Below are positions 6,322 through 12,252 of a DNA stretch of 15,061 nt, piece after piece. The notes beneath the pieces are model-generated. The model did no database searches and had not been told where the DNA came from. It saw only the letters and a program-made list of their open reading frames with translations. Where the stretch lies: assembly GCA_033722375.1 (NCBI GenBank), contig JAWVZB010000075.1, positions 1-15,061 of the forward strand. Direction: 5' to 3'. This DNA comes from JAWVZB01 sp033722375 (GTDB lineage Bacteria > Actinomycetota > Nitriliruptoria > Nitriliruptorales > Nitriliruptoraceae). A program made the position numbers and the translations under genes. Numbering within the stretch: position 1 is the first letter of the stretch; each line of letters starts with the position of its first letter.

Positions 6322-6762
6322 ATGGCGGTTGAGGAACGGCAGCGGCACGAGCTGCACGCACGTTCGGATCAGGTGTTGGGCCCCGAGGAAGCGTCGACGC
6401 TGATGAGCTACCTCCCGCCGGTCGGTTGGGCAGATGTGGCCACCAAGCGTGACCTCGACAACTTCGCGAACCAGCTCCGCATCGAGTTCCGGGACGCGAT
6501 CCACGACGAGGTCGGGGCGCTGCGCCGCGACTTCAACGCCAGGATCGACGGGGTCCACGGCGAGCTGGACGCGCGGCTCGACAAACTCGACGACAACCTG
6601 AACGGCCGGATCGACAAGCTCGACGACCGGATCGACAAGCTCGATGCCCGGATCGACAAGCTCGACGAGCAGCTCGCCGCGAACCTGCGGGTACTGCTGT
6701 TCTCGATGCTCGGGGCGATCTTCACCACCGCCAGCCTCGCCTTCGGGGCCGCCCACCTCTGA
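6322..6762 (+). CDS. Coiled-coil protein with C-terminal membrane anchor
   Basis: The 146-residue protein has a short N-terminal segment with LPPVGWADVATKRDL (31-45), a motif I associate with small actinobacterial coiled-coil membrane proteins, then a long charged coiled coil (about 45-118) and one membrane span (about 122-143, LRVLLFSMLGAIFTTASLAFG). The coil ends in three near-identical heptads, RIDKLDD, RIDKLDA and RIDKLDE. No enzymatic motif is present, so a scaffold or membrane-tethering role is likely, but its partner is unknown. ATG 6322 is preferred over GTG 6271 because AGGA precedes it and the upstream residues look non-coding. It follows the RES gene by 93 bases in the same direction and could be read through from it. 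Confidence 0.7.
   Translation: MAVEERQRHELHARSDQVLGPEEASTLMSYLPPVGWADVATKRDLDNFANQLRIEFRDAIHDEVGALRRDFNARIDGVHGELDARLDKLDDNLNGRIDKLDDRIDKLDARIDKLDEQLAANLRVLLFSMLGAIFTTASLAFGAAHL
6607..6669 (+). repeat. Three tandem 21-bp repeats encoding heptads
   Basis: Units at 6607-6627, 6628-6648 and 6649-6669 each read CGGATCGACAAGCTCGA plus 4 variable bases, encoding RIDKLD(D/A/E). A diverged fourth unit lies upstream at 6574-6594. The near-identity at DNA level points to recent slippage or unequal exchange that can change the coiled-coil length. Confidence 0.85.
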
Positions 6763-6870
6763 CGATCTCCGGCCGCCCCGCCGACCGCATTACCTGGTGA
6801 GCAGCTCGAACTCTTGTGCTCCGAGGCTCATCGCCACCGACGGACGATGCGCGGAGCGGGCCGATGCCGT

Positions 6871-6876
6871 TAGCGT
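6871..6876 (+). promoter_or_regulatory. -10-like box for the TPR-LuxR gene
   Basis: TAGCGT followed by G, 36 bases before ATG 6913. The same hexamer occurs at 8626 and 9845 before other genes. No clear -35 is visible. Confidence 0.4.
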
Positions 6877-6912
6877 GGTTCGACAGGTCCACCGCCGGGG
6901 TGAGCGGGTGTC

Positions 6913-8547
6913 ATGACAGGTACCGACCAACTCCGGGACGCGCGCGAGGCGTTTGTCGTGGGTCGTTGGGCGGACGCGTGCCGGGACTTCGAGGCTGTCG
7001 GGCAGCCGCTCGGACACGAGGACCTCCATCGGCTGGCCATGGCGCGATACCTGATCGGCCAGGAGGAGGGGAGCGTCGACACCTGGACGCGGGCATTCCA
7101 CCTCGCCCGCGAGCAGGACGACCTGGCGCGGGCGGCGCGGAGTGGCTTCTGGATCGGGTTCGTGCTGCTGAACCGCGGCGATCTGCCCGGCGGAAACGGG
7201 TGGATCGCCCGGGTGCAACGTCTGTTGGGCGACACCTCTGGCGGTGAGCTCCACGGTGGCCACGTGGACTACCTCGTCGCACTGCGAACCATCTTCCAAG
7301 GTGACGCCGAGAGGGCCCACACGAGCTTCCGGGAAGCAGCGCAGATCGGTGCTCGCACCGGTGACCGAGACCTCGAGACGTTGGCGCGACTGGGTGAAGG
7401 CCGGGCGCTGATCCGGCTCGGCCGCCGGGACGAGGGGGTCGCATGCCTGGACGAGGCGATCGTCGCCGTCGGCTCCGGCGAGGTTTCCCCGGTGGTCGTC
7501 GGCGACAGCTACTGCACGGCGATCGACGGGTGCCACGAGCTGTTCGACGTTGACCGCACGACCCAGTGGACGGAGGAGTTGAGCCGCTGGTGCGAGCACC
7601 ACCCGGACCTCGTCGCGTTCCGGGGCCAGTGCCTGCTCCACCGTGCCGAGGTCCTGGCACTGCGTGGTTCCTGGCCGGATGCCCTGTCGGAGGTCGATCG
7701 CGCCCTCCAGCGTCATGCGCGCCCCGCCGGGCAACTCGCCGTGGGTGCGGCCCACTACCAGCAAGGGGAGCTCCACCGCCTGCGAGGAGAAGCGGAGGCC
7801 GCCGAGGCTGCGTACGAGCAGGCACGTCGCAAAGGCCGGCAGCCTCAACCCGGCCTGGCGCTGCTGCGTCTCGCGGAGGGCAAGGTCGCCGAAGCGGCGG
7901 CCGCGATCCGCCGTGCCCTGGCCGAGTCGGGCGACGCGACGATGCGGTCGCGGCTCCTGCCGGCTGCCGTCGAGGTGCTGGTGGCTGCCGGCGACCTCGA
8001 TGCGGCACGGGACGCCGCCCGCGACCTCGAAGCAACCGCAGCGGGCTACCGCAGCCGGTTGCTGGACGCCGAGACGGCACACGCGCGTGGCAGGATCCAG
8101 CTGGCGACGGACGAGCCCGAGGCTGCACTGTCGTCGCTTCGCCAGGCACTGGAGCGGTGGCACGCCCTCGATGTTCCCCACCAAGCCGCGCGTGTCCACC
8201 TGCTGCTCGGGCAGGCATCCCACGCCATCGGTGACGAGCACGGCGCACGCTCGGAGTGGGCGGCTGCGCGGGAGATCTTCACCGAACTCGGCGCGTCCGC
8301 CGATCTCGACCGACTCCGGGAGCTGGCTGCCGAAGGGCGCGAAGACCGCGATACCCACGGGCTGTCGGACCGTCAGCTCGAAGTGCTCCAGCATCTCGCG
8401 GAGAGACACAGCAACCGTGAGATCGCCGACAAGCTGGTGATCAGCCACCGGACCGTGGAGCGGCACGTCAGCGACATCTTCACCAAGCTCGACGTCACCT
8501 CGCGCGCGGCCGCCGTCGCCTACGCCTACGAACACGACCTCGTCTGA
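6913..8547 (+). CDS. TPR-repeat LuxR-family transcriptional regulator
   Basis: The 544-residue protein consists of many helical pairs of TPR type (about residues 5-475; for example AHYQQGELHRLRGEAEAAEA and RVHLLLGQASHAIGDEHGA) followed by a C-terminal LuxR helix-turn-helix (483-544: LSDRQLEVLQHLAE, then NREIADKLVISHRTVERHVSDIFTKLDV). It resembles the sensor/effector half of large LuxR (LAL/MalT-like) regulators but lacks the N-terminal P-loop ATPase. It should bind DNA as a dimer in response to a protein or ligand bound by the TPR domain. It stands just upstream of the cupin-methyltransferase operon, which has its own promoter with a dyad and is a plausible target. The start ATG 6913 has a weak GGGGTGAG Shine-Dalgarno. 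Confidence 0.85.
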   Translation: MTGTDQLRDAREAFVVGRWADACRDFEAVGQPLGHEDLHRLAMARYLIGQEEGSVDTWTRAFHLAREQDDLARAARSGFWIGFVLLNRGDLPGGNGWIARVQRLLGDTSGGELHGGHVDYLVALRTIFQGDAERAHTSFREAAQIGARTGDRDLETLARLGEGRALIRLGRRDEGVACLDEAIVAVGSGEVSPVVVGDSYCTAIDGCHELFDVDRTTQWTEELSRWCEHHPDLVAFRGQCLLHRAEVLALRGSWPDALSEVDRALQRHARPAGQLAVGAAHYQQGELHRLRGEAEAAEAAYEQARRKGRQPQPGLALLRLAEGKVAEAAAAIRRALAESGDATMRSRLLPAAVEVLVAAGDLDAARDAARDLEATAAGYRSRLLDAETAHARGRIQLATDEPEAALSSLRQALERWHALDVPHQAARVHLLLGQASHAIGDEHGARSEWAAAREIFTELGASADLDRLRELAAEGREDRDTHGLSDRQLEVLQHLAERHSNREIADKLVISHRTVERHVSDIFTKLDVTSRAAAVAYAYEHDLV

Positions 8548-8550
8548 ACC

Positions 8551-8564
8551 GTCTGCGTGCAGAC
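8551..8564 (+). terminator. Short hairpin just after the LuxR-TPR gene
   Basis: GTCTGC-GT-GCAGAC gives a perfect 6-bp inverted repeat beginning 3 bases after the stop codon. There is no T-run after it, so it may be only a weak or Rho-assisted terminator or a mRNA 3' end stabiliser. Confidence 0.3.
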
Positions 8565-8625
8565 ACCCACGCTCCCCGACGAGGAATTGGGTGTGTTCCC
8601 CGAAGTCACGAGCTCGAGCAGTTCG

Positions 8626-8631
8626 TAGCGT
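8626..8631 (+). promoter_or_regulatory. -10-like box for the cupin-methyltransferase operon
   Basis: TAGCGT followed by G, 54 bases before the cupin ATG. The expected transcription start is near 8638, precisely where an inverted repeat begins. Confidence 0.45.
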
Positions 8632-8657
8632 GATCCTGGATCGGGAAGGACCGATCC
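8632..8657 (+). promoter_or_regulatory. Overlapping dyads at the transcription start of the cupin operon
   Basis: GGATCGG (8638-8644), a 6-base loop GAAGGA, then CCGATCC (8651-8657) is a perfect 7-bp inverted repeat. It overlaps a second dyad GATCC-T-GGATC (8632-8642), so the middle arm can pair either way. In RNA the longer hairpin would sit at the extreme 5' end; as DNA it would be an operator directly downstream of the -10 box. Confidence 0.45.
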
Positions 8658-8685
8658 GACGCACCAGCGACGACGAGGTCACGTC

Positions 8686-9096
8686 ATGCCGAGCACATCC
8701 AGAGCGACCGCATCCGACACAGTGAGCTTCGAAGGGGCCGACATCCGCCTCGAGCATCTCGACGGCGGCTACAGCGTCTGCTTCGAGCGACACACGGCCG
8801 ACGCCGACCTCACTGACGTGTTCCAGGGGCTGCCTGACGACCGCTCGCCCCTACCCCGCTGGGGCTACGTCATCGCGGGTCGCATCGGGTTCCGCTTCGA
8901 GGACCACGAGGAGGTCTACGAGGCCGGTGAGGCGTACTACGTCCCGCCGGGCCACACCGTGAGGCACCACGCCGGAACCGAGATCGTGGAGTTCAGCCCC
9001 ACCCAGGAGCTGGCGACGACCATCGATGTGGTCGCCGAGAACCTCCGCCGGTCCGGCGTCCCTCTGGAGACCGACGACCACGGCCACGACGCGTGA
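8686..9096 (+). CDS. Cupin-domain protein
   Basis: The 136-residue protein contains a single cupin barrel: RWGYVIAGRIGFRFEDHEEVYEAGEAYYVPPGHTV from residue 58 to 92 includes the central G-rich turn and the PxGHxV turn of the second motif, and the EIVEFSP strand closes it. The first motif lacks the usual His-x-His metal ligands, so it may bind a small molecule without a metal or use His90, His94 and His95. GAGG precedes ATG 8686. It lies 10 bases upstream of a methyltransferase gene in the same operon, suggesting both act on one small molecule or that the cupin senses it. Confidence 0.75.
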   Translation: MPSTSRATASDTVSFEGADIRLEHLDGGYSVCFERHTADADLTDVFQGLPDDRSPLPRWGYVIAGRIGFRFEDHEEVYEAGEAYYVPPGHTVRHHAGTEIVEFSPTQELATTIDVVAENLRRSGVPLETDDHGHDA

Positions 9097-9106
9097 GGAG
9101 ACAGCC

Positions 9107-9730
9107 ATGAACTACGAACTCGCCTACAAGATCGGCTTCCACCCGTGGGAGGATGCCGCCGACCACGATCCCTTCGTCGAGACCTTCTCCGAACTCCTCG
9201 ATCGGGAGGAGCAGGGCCAGGAGCCGCCCTTCGGGCGTGCGCTCGACCTCGGCACCGGCAGCGCCATCTGGGCCGTCGAGCTCGCACGACGCGGCTGGCA
9301 GGTCACCGGCATCGATGTCGTCGATCGGGCCCTTGACCGGGGCCGCGAGCGTGTCCGAGAGGAAGGTGTGGACGTCCGCCTGGTCCACGGCGACGTCACC
9401 GAGCTCGAGGCCGCCGGGGTCGGGACCGGCTACGACCTGCTGCTGGACACGGGAACCTTCCATGGGTTGACAGAAGCGGAGCGCAGCGAGATGGGCGCAG
9501 CGGTCACGGCGGCCGCGGCACCGCAGGCGACGCTCCTCCTCCTCGTGTGGCCACGGCGGCGCCGTCCGCTCATCCGGGGTGCCGACCGGGACGAGGTCAG
9601 GGCGGCGTTCCCGCAATGGATCATCACCGACGTCGTGCCGTCCCACTTCGAGGTACCGGCGATCCTCGAGCCCATCCTGCGCCCCGACGAACACTGGTAC
9701 CGCCTCGAGCGTCGTGGGCAGGCGACGTGA
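9107..9730 (+). CDS. Class I SAM-dependent methyltransferase
   Basis: The 207-residue protein has a Rossmann-type SAM fold: motif I ALDLGTGSAIWAVELARRG (45-63), the acidic residue ending strand two at Asp70 in VTGIDVVD, HGDVTEL (94-100) for the adenine-side loop, and YDLLLDTGTFHGL (109-121) as motif IV. The overall shape is like small-molecule methyltransferases of the TehB/thiopurine type rather than rRNA or DNA enzymes. GAGGAG sits 6 bases before ATG 9107, and the gene follows the cupin by 10 bases, so they are co-transcribed. The substrate is unknown. Upstream in-frame starts would overlap the cupin gene. Confidence 0.85.
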   Translation: MNYELAYKIGFHPWEDAADHDPFVETFSELLDREEQGQEPPFGRALDLGTGSAIWAVELARRGWQVTGIDVVDRALDRGRERVREEGVDVRLVHGDVTELEAAGVGTGYDLLLDTGTFHGLTEAERSEMGAAVTAAAAPQATLLLLVWPRRRRPLIRGADRDEVRAAFPQWIITDVVPSHFEVPAILEPILRPDEHWYRLERRGQAT

Positions 9731-9738
9731 TCTCGCCA

Positions 9739-9810
9739 CCGGGGGTGTGGGACATGCCTCCAGCGGCCCGGTAGCCGACCGCGCCATCCGCGCCGTCTCA
9801 CCACCCCCGG
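9739..9810. other. Long-loop inverted repeat after the methyltransferase
   Basis: CCGGGGGTG (9739-9747) and CACCCCCGG (9802-9810) are perfect 9-bp inverted arms with a 54-base loop in the 150-base gap before the SDR. This could form a long-stem transcript end structure or be a protein site pair. No T-run follows. Confidence 0.35.
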
Positions 9811-9844
9811 CCCACGGTCCCGGCTGAGCACGGTGCATGGCTAC

Positions 9845-9875
9845 TAGCGTGCCTCTGTCCGTGGTGCAGGGAGGG
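9845..9875 (+). promoter_or_regulatory. -10-like box and RBS that fix the SDR start
   Basis: TAGCGT (9845-9850) followed by G, and a strong GGGAGGG Shine-Dalgarno (9869-9875). The TAG of the -10 box is also an in-frame stop, so translation of the SDR frame must begin after 9847. The codon at optimal distance from the Shine-Dalgarno is ATC 9881. Confidence 0.55.
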
Positions 9876-9880
9876 CGACC

Positions 9881-10690
9881 ATCTTCAAGGACGCACACGT
9901 CATCATCACCGGGGGTTCCCGAGGCATCGGGTTCGCGACCGCCACGGCTCTGGCAGAGCGCGGGGCGCGGGTGTCGCTGCTCGCCCGGGATCGCGATCGC
10001 CTCGCGGACGCAGCTGCTCAACTGGCCGACGACGGGGCGGTGGTGGAGACCGCCAGTGCCGACGTGGCGGACCCTCGCCAGACGGCTCGCGCCATCGACG
10101 GGTGCGTGGCGACCCAAGGCCCTGCTGACGTGCTCGTCACGAGCGCGGGCATGGTCCATCCCGGCCGCTTCGTCGAGCTCGACGACGACGTGTTCCGCCG
10201 CACGATGGAGGTGAACTACTTCGGCACGCTTCACGCCATCCGCGCCGTGGCACCGTCGATGGCGGACCGCGGCCGAGGCAGCATCGTCGGGATCAGCTCT
10301 GCTGCGGGGCTGTTCGGCGTCTACGGCTACACGGCGTACGCCGCCTCGAAGTTCGCCGTCCGCGGCCTCCTCGAATCCCTCCGACAGGAGCTCCGACCCC
10401 ACGGCGTGCACGTCGTCTGCGTGTTCCCCGCAGACGTCGACACCGACCAGCTGCGGGAGGAGAACCGGCTGAAACCACCCGAGACCAAGGCGATCTCCGG
10501 CACCGTCTCGCCGATCGAGCCACAACGCGTCGCCGACGCCATCGTCGCGGCGATCATGCGGGGACGCAGCCATGTGACGACGGACCTCGCCACGGCAGCC
10601 CTCGACCGGCTGATCGGGGTGGCTCGGGGCGTCGTCTACTCGATGGTCGACCGCAAGGTCGATCAGACTCGGTCCGACTCGAAGGGGTAG
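9881..10690 (+). CDS. Short-chain dehydrogenase, 3-ketosphinganine reductase-like, apparent ATC start
   Basis: From ATC 9881 the frame encodes 269 residues with a complete classical SDR: nucleotide-binding TGGSRGIG (10-17), TSAG (87-90) in place of NNAG, N112, Ser140 in GISSAAG, and the catalytic Y153AASK157. The C-terminal part (FPADVDTDQLREEN, then KPPETKAISGTVSPIEPQRVA) closely follows the pattern of 3-ketodihydrosphingosine reductases (KDSR), NADPH-dependent enzymes of sphingolipid synthesis. No ATG, GTG or TTG exists between the in-frame stop at 9845 and GTG 9971, and starting at 9971 would delete the cofactor-binding motif. GGGAGGG lies 5 bases before ATC. Either this is a non-canonical start or one base of an ATG is wrong or mutated. 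Confidence 0.8.
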   Translation: MFKDAHVIITGGSRGIGFATATALAERGARVSLLARDRDRLADAAAQLADDGAVVETASADVADPRQTARAIDGCVATQGPADVLVTSAGMVHPGRFVELDDDVFRRTMEVNYFGTLHAIRAVAPSMADRGRGSIVGISSAAGLFGVYGYTAYAASKFAVRGLLESLRQELRPHGVHVVCVFPADVDTDQLREENRLKPPETKAISGTVSPIEPQRVADAIVAAIMRGRSHVTTDLATAALDRLIGVARGVVYSMVDRKVDQTRSDSKG

Positions 10691-10717
10691 CGCGAGGGCC
10701 CCGGGAGCAGACACCTG

Positions 10718-10739
10718 TGTCACACCCGAGCCCTACGGT
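10718..10739 (+). promoter_or_regulatory. Promoter of the ADP-ribosylglycohydrolase gene, shared extended motif
   Basis: TGTCACAC (10718-10725), 8 bases, then TACGGT (10734-10739) followed by G, 39 bases before ATG 10779. It matches the VWA promoter at 1754-1775 in about 20 of 24 positions, including TGTCACACCC, AG and CTAC-GTG. Confidence 0.5.
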
Positions 10740-10778
10740 GATGGTCACGCGAGGATCGCGAACCGAACGGGGCAACCG

Positions 10779-12212
10779 ATGAGCGTCACCGACCGCATCG
10801 CCGGGACCCTGCTGGGTCTCGCGGCCGGTGACGCGCTCGGGGCGGGCTACGAGTTCCAGTCCGCCCCGCTCGGCCCGGACGGCGAGGCCGAGATGATCGG
10901 CGGGGGGCTCGGCGGCTTCGCGCCGGGGGAGTGGACCGACGACACCTCCATGGCGGTGTGCATCGCCGAGGTCACCGCCACCGGAGGCGAGGTCGATCTG
11001 GACGCCATCGGCGAGCGGTTCCTCGACTGGTACCGCCAGGGCCCGAAGGACGTCGGGGTGTCGACCTCCGCGGTGCTGCGGCAGGCACAGCGGGGCGCCG
11101 AACTCCGCGCCGCCGCCGACGCCTACTTCGACCGGCATCCGAAGGGCGCGGCCGGCAACGGCAGCCTCATGCGGACCGCGCCGGTCGCGCTCGCCACCCT
11201 CGACCAGCCGCTCGACGCCACCGCCGGGCTGGCCCGCCAGGTCTCCCACCTGACCCACGGCGACCCGCTCGCCGCTGACGCGTGCGTGCTGTGGTGCGTC
11301 GCGATCCGGACCGCGGTCGACGAGCAGCGCTTCGACGGGCTGGCCGAGGGCCTGCCGCTCGTCCCTCCTGAGCGACGTGATCGATGGGCCACCTGGATCG
11401 AGGAAGCCCGGACGAAGCCGCCAGCCACCTTCGCGCCCAACGGGTTCGTCGTCCCCGCGCTCCAGGCCGCCTACGCCGCGATCGTCCAGACCCCCGCGCC
11501 CGACGACGGACCCGGCTGCCTCCACCTCCAGGACGCCCTGCACAAGGCCGTCCGCATCGGCCACGACACCGACACCGTCGCCGCCATCGCCGGGTCGCTG
11601 CTCGGGGCGCGCTGGGGCGGGTCGGCGATCCCGTTCGGATGGCGGCGGATGCTGCACGGCTGGCCCGGCTACCGGGCAGGCGACCTGATGCGACTCGCGG
11701 TGCTGACCGCGACCGACGGGCGGGGCGACGGGATCGGCTGGCCAGGTGTCGAACGGGTTCCGCCCCAGGCGGGGCGCCGCGCCGCCGAGCTGCCCGGCGA
11801 AGACTGGCTCGTGCTCGGCAGCCTCGCCGACCTCGAGCACCTCGACGACACCCACCCCGACGTCGACGACGTCGTGTCGCTGTGCCGCGTCGGCACCAAC
11901 CAGATGCCCGCCGAGGCCGACCACCACCAGCTCTACCTCGTGGACCAGTCCGGCGACGGGCACGGCGGGCCCAACCCCAACCTGCCGTTCGTGCTCGCCG
12001 ACACCGCCGACGCGCTCGCCACGCTGCGGGACGAGGGCCGGCGGGTGTTCCTCCACTGCGCCGCCGGCGCCAGCCGCACCCCCACCGTCGCTGCCGCCTA
12101 CCTGGTCCGCCACCGTGGACTCGACCCCGACCAGGCGATCGACCGGGTCGGCGAGGTCGCCCCGTGGAGCTGGGCCAACCCCGACTTCCGGGACGCGCTC
12201 GGGGCGCTCTGA
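10779..12212 (+). CDS. ADP-ribosylglycohydrolase fused to dual-specificity phosphatase
   Basis: The 477-residue protein has two enzymes in one chain. Residues 1-315 form an ADP-ribosylglycohydrolase (DraG/ARH) domain: GDALGAGYEF, the metal-binding T53DDT56, GNGSLMRTAPV (127-136), SHLTHGDPLAA, and HDTDT at 262-266. These enzymes hydrolyse ADP-ribose linked to protein or other acceptors using two Mg2+. Residues 345-477 form a dual-specificity phosphatase-like domain with the P-loop H426-C-A-A-G-A-S-R433-T-P (catalytic Cys427, Arg433) and an upstream Asp-containing loop at LVDQSGDG. The fusion suggests that one substrate carries both ADP-ribose and phosphate, or that hydrolysis is followed by dephosphorylation. 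ATG 10779 follows GGGG by about 6 bases. It converges on the hydrolase-cyclase gene. Confidence 0.9.
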   Translation: MSVTDRIAGTLLGLAAGDALGAGYEFQSAPLGPDGEAEMIGGGLGGFAPGEWTDDTSMAVCIAEVTATGGEVDLDAIGERFLDWYRQGPKDVGVSTSAVLRQAQRGAELRAAADAYFDRHPKGAAGNGSLMRTAPVALATLDQPLDATAGLARQVSHLTHGDPLAADACVLWCVAIRTAVDEQRFDGLAEGLPLVPPERRDRWATWIEEARTKPPATFAPNGFVVPALQAAYAAIVQTPAPDDGPGCLHLQDALHKAVRIGHDTDTVAAIAGSLLGARWGGSAIPFGWRRMLHGWPGYRAGDLMRLAVLTATDGRGDGIGWPGVERVPPQAGRRAAELPGEDWLVLGSLADLEHLDDTHPDVDDVVSLCRVGTNQMPAEADHHQLYLVDQSGDGHGGPNPNLPFVLADTADALATLRDEGRRVFLHCAAGASRTPTVAAAYLVRHRGLDPDQAIDRVGEVAPWSWANPDFRDALGAL

Positions 12213-12252
12213 CGCCCGGGATCCCTGCGAACGAGGAAGTGGAGAGCTCCTG

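Noticed and set aside
6790..8793. A 667-codon open frame on the minus strand
   Set aside because: It is a shadow of the TPR-LuxR gene, whose plus-strand reading shows clear TPR and HTH motifs; the antisense product has none.
9837..10214. ATG 9837 as an alternative start for the SDR by frameshift
   Set aside because: It is out of frame with the SDR, overlaps the -10 box, and would need an additional frameshift, while the Shine-Dalgarno points to ATC 9881.
8993..10723. A 576-codon minus-strand open frame
   Set aside because: It runs antisense to the methyltransferase and SDR genes, crosses their intergenic region and has no recognisable motif.
10554..12113. A 519-codon minus-strand open frame
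   Set aside because: It is the antisense shadow of the ADP-ribosylglycohydrolase-phosphatase gene, common in such GC-rich DNA.
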